Assembly: GCA_964437815.1 (NCBI GenBank)
Contig: CAYTIE010000021.1
Location: 1 to 18,848, forward strand
Reading direction: 5' to 3'
DNA length: 18,848 bases
Source: Marisimplicoccus sp964437815
GTDB lineage: Bacteria; Bacteroidota; Bacteroidia; Flavobacteriales; Flavobacteriaceae
This document shows positions 8,426-15,241 of this stretch, piece by piece. The notes under the pieces are model-generated. The model did not search any database, was not told the DNA's origin, and saw nothing but the letters and a program-made list of their open reading frames with translations. Made by a program: the position numbers and the translations under genes. The stretch's first letter is position 1. Each line of letters begins with the position of its first letter.

Positions 8426-11218
8426 ATGAGTGATAAAAAAAGCCTATTTCTATTAGATGCTTATGCATTAATTTATAGGGGATATTATGCATTTATTAAA
8501 AATCCTAGAATTAATTCTAAAGGATTTGATACGTCAGCTATTCTTGGTTTTATGAATTCGTTATTTGAAATAATCCGATCTCAAAAACCTGATTATATAG
8601 GTGTTGCTTTTGACAAAGGTGGTTCGGTTACCAGATCTGAAATGTTTGTTGAATACAAAAGCAATAGAGATAAAACTCCTGAACCAATAATAATGGCAAT
8701 CCCTTATATAAAAAATATACTAGAGGGGATGAATATTCCAATTCTTGAACAAGAAGGATTTGAAGCTGATGATATTATAGGAACAGTTGCAAAAAAAGCA
8801 GAGAAAAAAAATTTCCAAGTATTTATGGTAACTCCTGACAAGGATTTCTCTCAATTAGTATCAGAAAATATCTTCTTATGTAAACCTGCACGAATGGGAA
8901 ATGGAATGGAAATTTGGGGGACTAAAGAGGTTAATGAAAAGTTTGAGACTGAATCACCTGAACAGGTTATTGACTTTCTTGGAATGATGGGAGACTCTGT
9001 TGATAATATTCCTGGTTTACCCGGTGTAGGTGAAAAAACAGCAAAAAAATTTTTAAAAGAATATGGATCTCTAGAAAACCTCTTGTCAAATTCTCACTTA
9101 ATTCCTGGAAAACTAGGTGAAAAAATCACAAATAACAAAGAGCTGGGAATAATCTCTAAAGAGCTAGCAAAAATAATATTAGATGTTCCTATAACATACA
9201 ATTTAAAGGACTTTAAACTTACAGAACCTGATAAGAAAAAGGTGTTAGAAGTATTTGATGAATTAGAATTTAGAAGAATTAAAGAAACTTTTTTTAAAAT
9301 TTATGGAGCTGAAATACAGACTGATAATTCAATAGATAAACCAGTCTCAATTCAAACAGATCTTTTTGATCAGAGCAACTATAGAGAGTCTTCACATAAA
9401 AAATCAAACTTAAGTAATTCAAGTAGTTCATATCAATTTATTGATAATATTGAAGAATTAAAGTTTTTTACAGATAAATTAATGAGACAAAGTTCAGTCT
9501 CATTTGATACAGAAACTGAAAGTTTAAATTCATTAGAAACAAAACTTGTTGGAATATCTTTTTCTTGGGAGATACATACTGGATATTTTATTTCATTTAA
9601 TAATAATGATGATAAAAAGAACAATGAATTTATAGAATTACTAAAACCCTTTTTTGAAAGTAATAAGATTGAAAAGGTAGGACACAATTTAAAATTTGAT
9701 ATAAAGGTTCTATTTAAGTATGGTGTAAATGTTTGTGCTCCAATATATGATACAATGATAGCCCATTATATAATTAATCCTGATATGAGACATAATCTTG
9801 ATTCGCTATCTGAGTCTTATCTTAATCATTCTCCAATATCAATAGAAGAATTAATTGGCAAGAAGGGAAAGAGTCAAAAAAATATAAGAGACATATCAAT
9901 TGAAGAAATTACTAAATACTCTGTTCAAGATCCTGATCTATGCCTACAACTAAAAGCAATTTTTGATAAAGAGATCAAGGATAATAATCTTTCTGAAATT
10001 TTTTCTGAAATAGAACTTCCTGTTATAGAAGTTTTATCAGGTATGGAAAAAGAAGGGATAAAAATAGATGAAAAATATTTAAAAAGTCTTGAGGATGATT
10101 TTCAAAATGAATTGACTCTATTAGAAAATAAAATATTTAAGGAATCTGGAGAGGATTTTAATTTAAACTCTCCAAAACAATTAGGTGAAGTACTCTTTAA
10201 TAAATTAAAGCTTGTTAGTAATCCTAAGAAAACAAAAACAGGTCAATTCTCTACCTCTGAGGAAGTATTATCATCACTAGCCAAAGATCACTTGATTATA
10301 TCAAATATTCTTGAATGGAGATCATTAGATAAACTACTTAACACATATGTTAAAGCATTACCTAATGAAATAAATTCAAATACTGGAAGAATTCACACTA
10401 AATTTAATCAAGCAGTTACTTCTACAGGAAGATTAAGTAGTAATAATCCTAATCTTCAAAATATTCCTATTAGAACTGCTAATGGTCAAAAAATAAGAAA
10501 AGCATTTACTCCCAGAGATAAAGAATTTATACTAATGTGTGCTGATTACTCTCAAATTGAATTAAGAATAATCGCTTCATTAAGCGGAGATGTTAACATG
10601 ATTGATGCATTTAATAAAGATGAGGATATTCATACATCAACTGCTGCAAGAATATTCAATGTTCCTCATAATGAAGTATCTAGAGAGCAAAGAAGTAATG
10701 CTAAGACAGTTAATTTTGGAATCATATATGGTGTTTCTGCATTTGGTCTTAGCCAGCAAACAAATTTAAATAGAAAGGAATCTAAAATCTTGATTGATAA
10801 TTATTACGAAAATTATCCCACTCTTAAAGAATATATGTCAAAACAAATCGATTTTGCTAGAGAAAATGGATATGTAGAGACATTAATGGGTAGAAGAAGA
10901 TATTTAACTAATATTAATTCACAAAACGGTATGATTAGAAGTGCTGATGAGAGAAACGCAATAAATGCACCAATTCAAGGAAGCGCAGCCGATATTATTA
11001 AAATTGCAATGAAAAATATCTTCAATATTTTCAATGAAAAACAATTTAAATCCAAAATGATTCTTCAAGTTCATGATGAATTAGTATTTGATGTTCATCA
11101 ATCGGAACTAGATAAAATCAAAAAAGTGGTAAAAAACAGCATGGAAAACGCTGTATCCCTTGATATTCCTCTAAAAGTAGACATAGGAACAGGTAAAAAC
11201 TGGTTAGAAGCGCATTAA
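8426..11218 (+). CDS. polA: DNA polymerase I with 5'-nuclease, 3'-5' exonuclease and polymerase domains
   Basis: This 930-residue family A polymerase fills gaps, removes RNA primers and works in repair. The 5'-nuclease domain fills residues 1 to about 290 (LLDAYALIYRGYYAF at the start, a DDIIGT acidic motif, and the GLPGVGEKTAKKFL helix-hairpin-helix). The 3'-5' exonuclease (about 330-520) keeps its Exo motifs: Asp361/Glu363 in FDTETES, HNLKFD, and the YSVQD motif, so proofreading should be active; many bacterial PolAs have lost it. The polymerase domain has motif A (DYSQIELR, Asp707), motif B (RSNAKTVNFGIIYG, with the usual phenylalanine) and motif C (QVHDELVF, Asp884). Length equals that of full bacterial PolA. 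It is expressed alone from the divergent spacer and ends 74 bases before rplM. Confidence 0.98.
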   Translation: MSDKKSLFLLDAYALIYRGYYAFIKNPRINSKGFDTSAILGFMNSLFEIIRSQKPDYIGVAFDKGGSVTRSEMFVEYKSNRDKTPEPIIMAIPYIKNILEGMNIPILEQEGFEADDIIGTVAKKAEKKNFQVFMVTPDKDFSQLVSENIFLCKPARMGNGMEIWGTKEVNEKFETESPEQVIDFLGMMGDSVDNIPGLPGVGEKTAKKFLKEYGSLENLLSNSHLIPGKLGEKITNNKELGIISKELAKIILDVPITYNLKDFKLTEPDKKKVLEVFDELEFRRIKETFFKIYGAEIQTDNSIDKPVSIQTDLFDQSNYRESSHKKSNLSNSSSSYQFIDNIEELKFFTDKLMRQSSVSFDTETESLNSLETKLVGISFSWEIHTGYFISFNNNDDKKNNEFIELLKPFFESNKIEKVGHNLKFDIKVLFKYGVNVCAPIYDTMIAHYIINPDMRHNLDSLSESYLNHSPISIEELIGKKGKSQKNIRDISIEEITKYSVQDPDLCLQLKAIFDKEIKDNNLSEIFSEIELPVIEVLSGMEKEGIKIDEKYLKSLEDDFQNELTLLENKIFKESGEDFNLNSPKQLGEVLFNKLKLVSNPKKTKTGQFSTSEEVLSSLAKDHLIISNILEWRSLDKLLNTYVKALPNEINSNTGRIHTKFNQAVTSTGRLSSNNPNLQNIPIRTANGQKIRKAFTPRDKEFILMCADYSQIELRIIASLSGDVNMIDAFNKDEDIHTSTAARIFNVPHNEVSREQRSNAKTVNFGIIYGVSAFGLSQQTNLNRKESKILIDNYYENYPTLKEYMSKQIDFARENGYVETLMGRRRYLTNINSQNGMIRSADERNAINAPIQGSAADIIKIAMKNIFNIFNEKQFKSKMILQVHDELVFDVHQSELDKIKKVVKNSMENAVSLDIPLKVDIGTGKNWLEAH

Positions 11219-11232
11219 TTGTAAAAAAGTTT

Positions 11233-11250
11233 TTATAAAATTTTTTATAA
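11233..11250. repeat. Perfect all-AT inverted repeat between polA and rplM
   Basis: TTATAAAA-TT-TTTTATAA is an 18-base perfect inverted repeat, 15 bases after the polA stop and just upstream of the rplM -7 element. Being only A/T, it is a weak terminator at best. It could equally serve as an AT-rich upstream promoter element. No function is proven. Confidence 0.35.
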
Positions 11251-11253
11251 ATG

Positions 11254-11261
11254 TATATTTG
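11254..11261 (+). promoter_or_regulatory. Bacteroidota -7 element (TATATTTG) for rplM-rpsI-rpsB-tsf
   Basis: An exact TAnnTTTG match, identical in sequence to the one upstream of polA, lies 31 bases before the chosen rplM ATG, with an A/T-rich tract upstream. The predicted start at about 11266 gives a leader of about 27 bases. Its presence inside the frame extension from 11251 supports starting rplM at 11293. No clear -33 element is visible. Confidence 0.55.
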
Positions 11262-11264
11262 CAC

Positions 11265-11277
11265 GCTGAGATTCAGC
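11265..11277 (+). promoter_or_regulatory. Small hairpin at the predicted 5' end of the rplM operon mRNA
   Basis: GCTGA-GAT-TCAGC forms a perfect five-base-pair stem with a three-base loop. It begins within a base or two of the start predicted from the -7 element and is notably GC-rich for this sequence. It could protect the transcript 5' end or be a ribosomal-protein feedback site. Both are inference; five base pairs can also arise by chance. Confidence 0.35.
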
Positions 11278-11292
11278 AAAACGTTAATATAT

Positions 11293-11748
11293 ATGGGCAA
11301 ACTAAGTTATAAAACAATTTCTGCTAATAGAAAAACAGTCAATAAAGATTGGGTTCTTATTGATGCATCTGATATTTCTTTAGGAAGAACTGCTTCAGTA
11401 GTTGCAGGCCTATTAAGGGGAAAGCATAAGAGTAATTTTACCCCTCATGTAGATTGTGGAGATAATGTAGTTGTGATTAACGCTGATAAGATTAAATTAA
11501 CCGGTGATAAATGGTCTCAAAAGGAATATATAAGTCATTCTGGCTATCCTGGTGGGCAAAAAATTATTACTGCAGATAAACTACACCAAAAGAACAATAT
11601 TAAACTTGTTGAAAATGCTGTTAAAGGTATGCTTCCAAAAAACAAACTTGGAGCCGATTTATTTAGAAACTTAAAGGTATTTCCTCAAGCTGAGCATACA
11701 CATGAAGCTCAAAAACCGAAATTAATCGATTTAAATGCTAAAATATAA
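11293..11748 (+). CDS. rplM: 50S ribosomal protein L13 (uL13)
   Basis: This 151-residue large-subunit protein acts early in 50S assembly. Characteristic blocks are visible: LSYKTISANRKTVNKDW at the N-terminus, LGRTASVVAGLLRGKHK, the conserved HVDCGDNVVVINADKI, HSGYPGG, and GMLPKNKLG near the C-terminus. I start at the ATG at 11293 (MGKLSYKT). This gives the usual length and N-terminus, whereas the upstream ATG at 11251 would add 14 unrelated residues and overlap the promoter motif. It is the first gene of rplM-rpsI-rpsB-tsf, and its stop overlaps the rpsI start by one base (TAATG). Confidence 0.97.
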   Translation: MGKLSYKTISANRKTVNKDWVLIDASDISLGRTASVVAGLLRGKHKSNFTPHVDCGDNVVVINADKIKLTGDKWSQKEYISHSGYPGGQKIITADKLHQKNNIKLVENAVKGMLPKNKLGADLFRNLKVFPQAEHTHEAQKPKLIDLNAKI

Positions 11749-12134
11749 TGGAGGTAATTCATAAGATAGGTAGAAGAAAAACATCAGTAGCTAGGGTATA
11801 TATGTCTAAAGGAAAAGGCGCGATTACAGTTAATAAAAAACCTTACTCTGAATTTTTTGATACTTCTTCACTTCGGTATAAAGTTCTTCAACCATTTGCA
11901 CTAACTAATACAAAAGATCAATTTGATCTTTCAGTTATAGTTAAAGGAGGAGGGATTAATGGACAAGCTGAGGCTATTAGACTGGCTATTTCTAGAGCGC
12001 TTTGTGAAATTGATGAAGAGTTTAAAGGATTACTTAAAAAAGAAGGGCTTTTAACCAGAGACCCTAGAATGGTTGAAAGAAAAAAATACGGACAAAAGAA
12101 AGCAAGAAAAAAATTCCAATTTTCTAAAAGATAA
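11748..12134 (+). CDS. rpsI: 30S ribosomal protein S9 (uS9)
   Basis: This 128-residue small-subunit protein has a C-terminal tail that reaches toward the P-site tRNA. It is recognised by IGRRKTSVARVYMSKGKG at the N-terminus, VKGGGINGQAEAIRLAISRA in the middle, the LLTRDPRMVERKKYGQKKAR block, and the conserved C-terminal Ser-Lys-Arg. The length is normal. It shares one base with rplM and is followed by rpsB after three bases, so L13 and S9 are translationally linked as in many bacteria. Confidence 0.98.
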   Translation: MEVIHKIGRRKTSVARVYMSKGKGAITVNKKPYSEFFDTSSLRYKVLQPFALTNTKDQFDLSVIVKGGGINGQAEAIRLAISRALCEIDEEFKGLLKKEGLLTRDPRMVERKKYGQKKARKKFQFSKR

Positions 12135-12137
12135 ATT

Positions 12138-12950
12138 ATGGCTAAAACAGATGTTAAAGAACTTTTGGATGCTGGTGTTCACTTTGGACACTTAACTAGA
12201 AAATGGAATCCTAACATGGCTCCATATATTTACATGGAAAGAGATGGGATCCATATAATAAATCTTTATAAAACGGCTGCCAAATTAGAAGAGGCAGTAA
12301 ATGCATTAAAGAAAATTGTTATAAGTGGAAGAAAAATCTTGTTTGTTGCCACAAAAAAACAAGCAAAAGACATAGTTGCTGAAAAAGCTAAAAGTATTGA
12401 TATGCCATATATTACAGAAAGATGGCCTGGGGGAATGCTTACTAATTTTGTTACTATTCGTAAAGCTGTAAAAAAAATGGTTGCAATTGATAGAATGAAG
12501 AAAGATGGAACTTTTGAGACATTATCTAAAAAGGAAAAATTACAAGTAGATCGTTTAAGAGGGAAGCTTGAGAAAAACCTTGGATCAATTTCTGATATGA
12601 CCAGATTACCTGGTGCAATATTCGTTGTAGATACTCTTAATGAAAAAATTTCAGTTAAAGAAGCTCAAAAATTAAAAATCCCAATTTTTGCAATGGTTGA
12701 TACAAACTCTGATCCAGGTGAAGTAGATTTTATTATCCCTTCAAATGATGATGCATCTAAATCGATTGAAAAGATTTTAAGTGTTGTTTGTAAAGCTATT
12801 CAGGAAGGATTAGATGAAAGAAAAATAGAGAAGGAAGCTGAAAATGAAGGTGCATCTGAAAACACTGAAACTGAAAAAGAAGAACCTAAACAGGTGAAAG
12901 CTAAAAAAGCTGAACCAAAAAAAGCTGAACCAAAATCTTCAAAAAAATAA
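12138..12950 (+). CDS. rpsB: 30S ribosomal protein S2 (uS2) with charged C-terminal extension
   Basis: This 270-residue protein of the 30S back side binds late in assembly and is needed for S1 recruitment in many bacteria. Family blocks include LLDAGVHFGHLTRKWNPNM near the start, ILFVATKKQAK, ERWPGGMLTNF, the LPGAIFVVDT block, and IPIFAMVDTNSDP. It is about 30 residues longer than E. coli S2. The extra is a low-complexity Glu/Lys/Ala/Pro tail from about residue 230, ending in two KAEP-type repeats. The last part of the gene falls in the 55-base segment duplicated across the N gap. This copy has the complete stop, so the gene itself is intact, but the copy number of the tail repeats depends on the assembly. 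Confidence 0.97.
   Translation: MAKTDVKELLDAGVHFGHLTRKWNPNMAPYIYMERDGIHIINLYKTAAKLEEAVNALKKIVISGRKILFVATKKQAKDIVAEKAKSIDMPYITERWPGGMLTNFVTIRKAVKKMVAIDRMKKDGTFETLSKKEKLQVDRLRGKLEKNLGSISDMTRLPGAIFVVDTLNEKISVKEAQKLKIPIFAMVDTNSDPGEVDFIIPSNDDASKSIEKILSVVCKAIQEGLDERKIEKEAENEGASENTETEKEEPKQVKAKKAEPKKAEPKSSKK
12903..12931 (+). repeat. Two-copy 15-base tandem repeat in the rpsB tail
   Basis: Two near-identical units of A6-7 followed by GCTGAACC encode K-K-A-E-P steps at the end of S2. The period of 15 keeps the frame. Homopolymer-rich short repeats like this can be miscounted, and this one sits exactly where the assembly breaks. Confidence 0.8.
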
Positions 12951-12957
12951 CCTAACC

Positions 12958-13057
12958 NNNNNNNNNNNNNNNNNNNNNNNNNNNNNNNNNNNNNNNNNNN
13001 NNNNNNNNNNNNNNNNNNNNNNNNNNNNNNNNNNNNNNNNNNNNNNNNNNNNNNNNN
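12958..13057. other. Scaffold gap of exactly 100 N
   Basis: One hundred consecutive N is a conventional placeholder rather than a measured distance. The 55 bases before it (12903-12957) are identical to the 55 bases after it (13058-13112). Real missing sequence is therefore probably zero, and the true rpsB-tsf spacer is likely about 20 bases. Confidence 0.97.
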
Positions 13058-13112
13058 AAAAAAGCTGAACCAAAAAAAGCTGAACCAAAATCTTCAAAAA
13101 AATAACCTAACC
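13058..13112 (+). repeat. Spurious second copy of the rpsB 3' end (55 bases)
   Basis: This segment repeats 12903-12957 exactly, including the last S2 codons, the stop and the CCTAACC that follows. It lacks the rest of rpsB and adjoins the gap, so I read it as the overlapping end of the next contig rather than a biological duplication or a gene fragment. Confidence 0.88.
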
Positions 13113-13125
13113 TAAATTACTAAAA

Positions 13126-13947
13126 TTGAAAATAACTGCATCTGACGTTAACAAGTTAAGACAATCTACCGGCGCTGGTATGATGGATTGTAAAAAAGCC
13201 CTAGAAGAATCTAATGGAGATTTTGAAAAAGCAGTAGAGATTCTAAGAAAAAAGGGACAAAAAGTAGCCGCGAATAGAGCTGACAGAGAATCAGCAGAGG
13301 GAGTTGTAATTGCAAAGGTTGGTTCGGATAATTCTTATGGAATTATAATCTCTCTTAATTGCGAAACTGATTTTGTTGCAAAAAATCAAGATTATATTGA
13401 TCTTGCTAATGAGCTTGCTGAACATGCTCTAAATTATAAAGATCTGGAAAGCTTTTTAGATTCTGATTTCAATAATATGAAAGTCTCTGATAAACTTCTT
13501 GAACAGACAGGAATTATTGGAGAGAAAATAGAATTAGGTGCATTTAAATACCTTTCTGCAGCTTTTGTTGGATTATATATTCATGCAGGAAATAAAATAG
13601 CCTCCTTAACTGGTCTTTCAGAAAATTTTGAAAAAGCTAATGAAGTTGCAAAGAATGTCTCGATGCAAATAGCTGCTATGAATCCAATTGCGTTAAATGA
13701 AGATGGGGTTAGTAAAGAAGTAATTGAAAAAGAAATTGAAATTGCAAAGGATCAACTAAGACAAGAAGGGAAGCCAGAAGAAATGCTTGATAATATTGCT
13801 AAAGGTAAAATGAAAAAGTTCTTCAAAGAAAATACCTTAATAAATCAACAGTATATTAAAGATAGCAAGCAAACTATAACTGATTACATTAACTCTGAAC
13901 AAAAGGGGCTTGATATAACAGCATTTGCTAGAGTTAGTCTAGGCTAA
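13126..13947 (+). CDS. tsf: Translation elongation factor Ts
   Basis: EF-Ts is the guanine nucleotide exchange factor that recycles EF-Tu from GDP to GTP form. At 273 residues it has the normal bacterial length. The N-terminal UBA-like domain reads VNKLRQSTGAGMMDCKKAL, and the core contains the TDFVAKN motif that contacts EF-Tu (NCETDFVAKNQDY, about residues 79-91), followed by the dimer and C-terminal regions. The start is a TTG at 13126: family proteins begin at exactly this point (M-x-ITAxxVxKLRQ), and the in-frame sequence up to the preceding stop has no ATG. If the gap is closed, tsf starts 20 bases after rpsB, the usual pairing. The stop is directly followed by the stop of a convergent gene. 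Confidence 0.96.
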   Translation: MKITASDVNKLRQSTGAGMMDCKKALEESNGDFEKAVEILRKKGQKVAANRADRESAEGVVIAKVGSDNSYGIIISLNCETDFVAKNQDYIDLANELAEHALNYKDLESFLDSDFNNMKVSDKLLEQTGIIGEKIELGAFKYLSAAFVGLYIHAGNKIASLTGLSENFEKANEVAKNVSMQIAAMNPIALNEDGVSKEVIEKEIEIAKDQLRQEGKPEEMLDNIAKGKMKKFFKENTLINQQYIKDSKQTITDYINSEQKGLDITAFARVSLG

Positions 13948-14316
13948 TTAAAAAGGCAAATCATCCTCAGTTAAATCTTGAGTATCATCTTTTGAATCAG
14001 TAGCTGGTAGATCTTCTGGAAGATCATCTGAAACTTGTTCATCTATTGATTCTATTCTCCACCCTTGTATAGAATTAAAAAACTTGGTTTCCCCTTCAGG
14101 ATTAACCCATTCTCTCCCCCTAATATTGATTCCAATTCTAACAGTTTCTCCTATTTGGAAATTATCTAATAATTCACAATTATTTTGTACAAATTCAATT
14201 AATATATGTTGAGGATATTGCTCTTCAGTTGTAAGCACAAGTTCTCTTTTTCTAAAACCTTTTTCCCCATATGTTTTAACCTCTCCAATTATTTTTATTT
14301 TCCCAAGTAATTCCAT
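13948..14316 (-). CDS. DUF3127-type OB-fold protein with SSB-like acidic C-terminal tip
   Basis: This 122-residue protein has a compact beta-rich N-terminal domain (1 to about 92) with TYGEKGFRKRELVLTTEEQY and GRxWxNPxGExKxFNSIQGW. I recognise this pattern as the Bacteroidota DUF3127 family, thought to adopt an OB fold. Residues about 93-122 are an acidic disordered tail ending in DDLPF, the same tip by which single-stranded DNA-binding protein recruits repair and replication proteins. A role as an SSB-like nucleic-acid binder or as an accessory SSB-tip carrier is inference; no experiment is known to me. It is the last gene of greA-HIT-DUF3127, sharing one base with the HIT gene, and it abuts the convergent tsf stop with no spacer. 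Confidence 0.8.
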   Translation of the reverse strand: MELLGKIKIIGEVKTYGEKGFRKRELVLTTEEQYPQHILIEFVQNNCELLDNFQIGETVRIGINIRGREWVNPEGETKFFNSIQGWRIESIDEQVSDDLPEDLPATDSKDDTQDLTEDDLPF

Positions 14317-14705
14317 TATAAATATGATTTAATTTTATTAGCAATGTTTATAAACTCTTCATTTGTCAATTTAACTTTATTGTTAAAATACATATCCTCA
14401 ATTTTATTTATCGGTATAAGATGCACATGAGCATGAGGAACTTCAAAACCTACCACGCTAACTCCAATTCTTTGACAATCTAATGCTTTTTTCATTGCAA
14501 TGGCTACCTTTTTTGAAAAATTCATAAGACCAATATATAACTCATCATCTAAATCAAAAATTTTGTCAATTTCCTTTTTTGGAATACATAAAGTGTGGCC
14601 AATTGTATTTGGATTAATATCTAAAAAAGCGATAAAATCATCATCTTCAAGAACCTTATAGGATGGTATTTCTCCATTAATTATTTTTGTAAAAATACTA
14701 GCCAT
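14316..14705 (-). CDS. HIT-family nucleotide hydrolase/transferase
   Basis: This 129-residue histidine-triad protein belongs to the HINT-like family that hydrolyses nucleoside phosphoramidates or dinucleoside polyphosphates. The catalytic triad is complete at His91, His93 and His95 (PHAHVHLIP), and the family start (IFTKIINGEIPSYKVLEDD), the FLDINPNTIGHTLCIP block and a C-terminal helix are present. Substrate cannot be predicted. It overlaps greA and the DUF3127 gene by one base at each end (TAATG), so it belongs to a translationally coupled operon. Confidence 0.93.
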   Translation of the reverse strand: MASIFTKIINGEIPSYKVLEDDDFIAFLDINPNTIGHTLCIPKKEIDKIFDLDDELYIGLMNFSKKVAIAMKKALDCQRIGVSVVGFEVPHAHVHLIPINKIEDMYFNNKVKLTNEEFINIANKIKSYL

Positions 14706-15178
14706 TACCGAGTGATTTCTAGTATTTCAAACTTAACAGTTCCATTTGGAACTGAAATTTCTGTAGTATCTCCAACTTTTTTCCCTAAAAGTCCTTTTCC
14801 TATTGGTGAATCAACAGAAATTTTTCCCTTAGCAAGATTAGCTTCACTTTGAGCTACAAGCTTATATGATAAAATAGCATTATTTTCAGTGTTCTTAATT
14901 TTAACTGTAGACAATACTAATACTTTAGAATTATCCAGTTTAGACTCATCAATTATTCTAGCATTTGCTACAGTTTCTTCAAGCTTAGATATTTCTAGTT
15001 CTAGAAGGCCTTGGGCTTCTTTTGCAGCATCATATTCAGCATTTTCACTCAGATCGCCCTTATCTCTTGCTTCTGCAATTGCTTGAGATGCAAGAGGCCT
15101 TTGAACATCTTTTAAATGATCAAGCTTCTTCTTTAGGTCTTTTAACCCTTTTTCGGTATAATATGATACGTTGCTCAT
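14705..15178 (-). CDS. greA: Transcription elongation factor GreA
   Basis: GreA (157 residues) enters the RNA polymerase secondary channel and stimulates cleavage of backtracked RNA. The N-terminal coiled coil carries the conserved tip KGDLSENAEYDAAKE with the acidic residues Asp42 and Glu45 (Asp41/Glu44 in E. coli). The C-terminal FKBP-like domain has SPIGKGLLGKKVGD. I start at the ATG at 15178 (MSNVSYYTEKGL) because the family begins there; the seven residues from an earlier in-frame codon lie over the hairpin. It is the first gene of greA-HIT-DUF3127 and follows the TonB-receptor gene in the same direction, separated by a hairpin with a T-run. Confidence 0.96.
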   Translation of the reverse strand: MSNVSYYTEKGLKDLKKKLDHLKDVQRPLASQAIAEARDKGDLSENAEYDAAKEAQGLLELEISKLEETVANARIIDESKLDNSKVLVLSTVKIKNTENNAILSYKLVAQSEANLAKGKISVDSPIGKGLLGKKVGDTTEISVPNGTVKFEILEITR

Positions 15179-15191
15179 AATTAATAGAAAA

Positions 15192-15211
15192 ATCCCCAAA
15201 AAAATGGGGAT
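15192..15211 (-). terminator. Hairpin plus T-run between the TonB receptor gene and greA
   Basis: On the minus strand ATCCCC, an eight-base A/T loop and GGGGAT form a six-pair stem with four G-C pairs, followed by TTTTC. That is a short rho-independent terminator shape. It could end the TonB-receptor transcript (stop at 15242). It also starts just where greA transcription would begin if the -7 match at 15219-15226 is used, which would make it a greA leader hairpin. The greA ATG follows 13 bases later. Confidence 0.6.
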
Positions 15212-15218
15212 ATCTCTA

Positions 15219-15226
15219 CAAATTTA
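15219..15226 (-). promoter_or_regulatory. Possible -7 element (TAAATTTG) for greA
   Basis: TAAATTTG on the minus strand matches TAnnTTTG, 40 bases before the greA ATG and within the short spacer after the TonB-receptor stop. The greA operon needs some promoter here if the hairpin terminates upstream transcripts. No good -33 element is visible, and the surrounding A/T richness raises the chance of a random match. Confidence 0.4.
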
Positions 15227-15241
15227 CAAAAAATTATTTTT

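Noticed and set aside
8322..8492. Longer N-terminus for the deaminase reaching into polA
   Set aside because: The added 57 residues overlap the polA start on the other strand, cover its promoter and have no deaminase similarity. The ATG at 8321 gives the family's normal start.
11251..11292. Longer L13 starting at the ATG at 11251
   Set aside because: It would place the start codon inside the -7 region and add 14 residues absent from L13; the ATG at 11293 gives the standard 151 residues.
13058..13112. True duplication or pseudogene fragment of rpsB
   Set aside because: The copy is exact, ends at the contig edge and equals the other side of the N run; an unmerged contig overlap explains it more simply.
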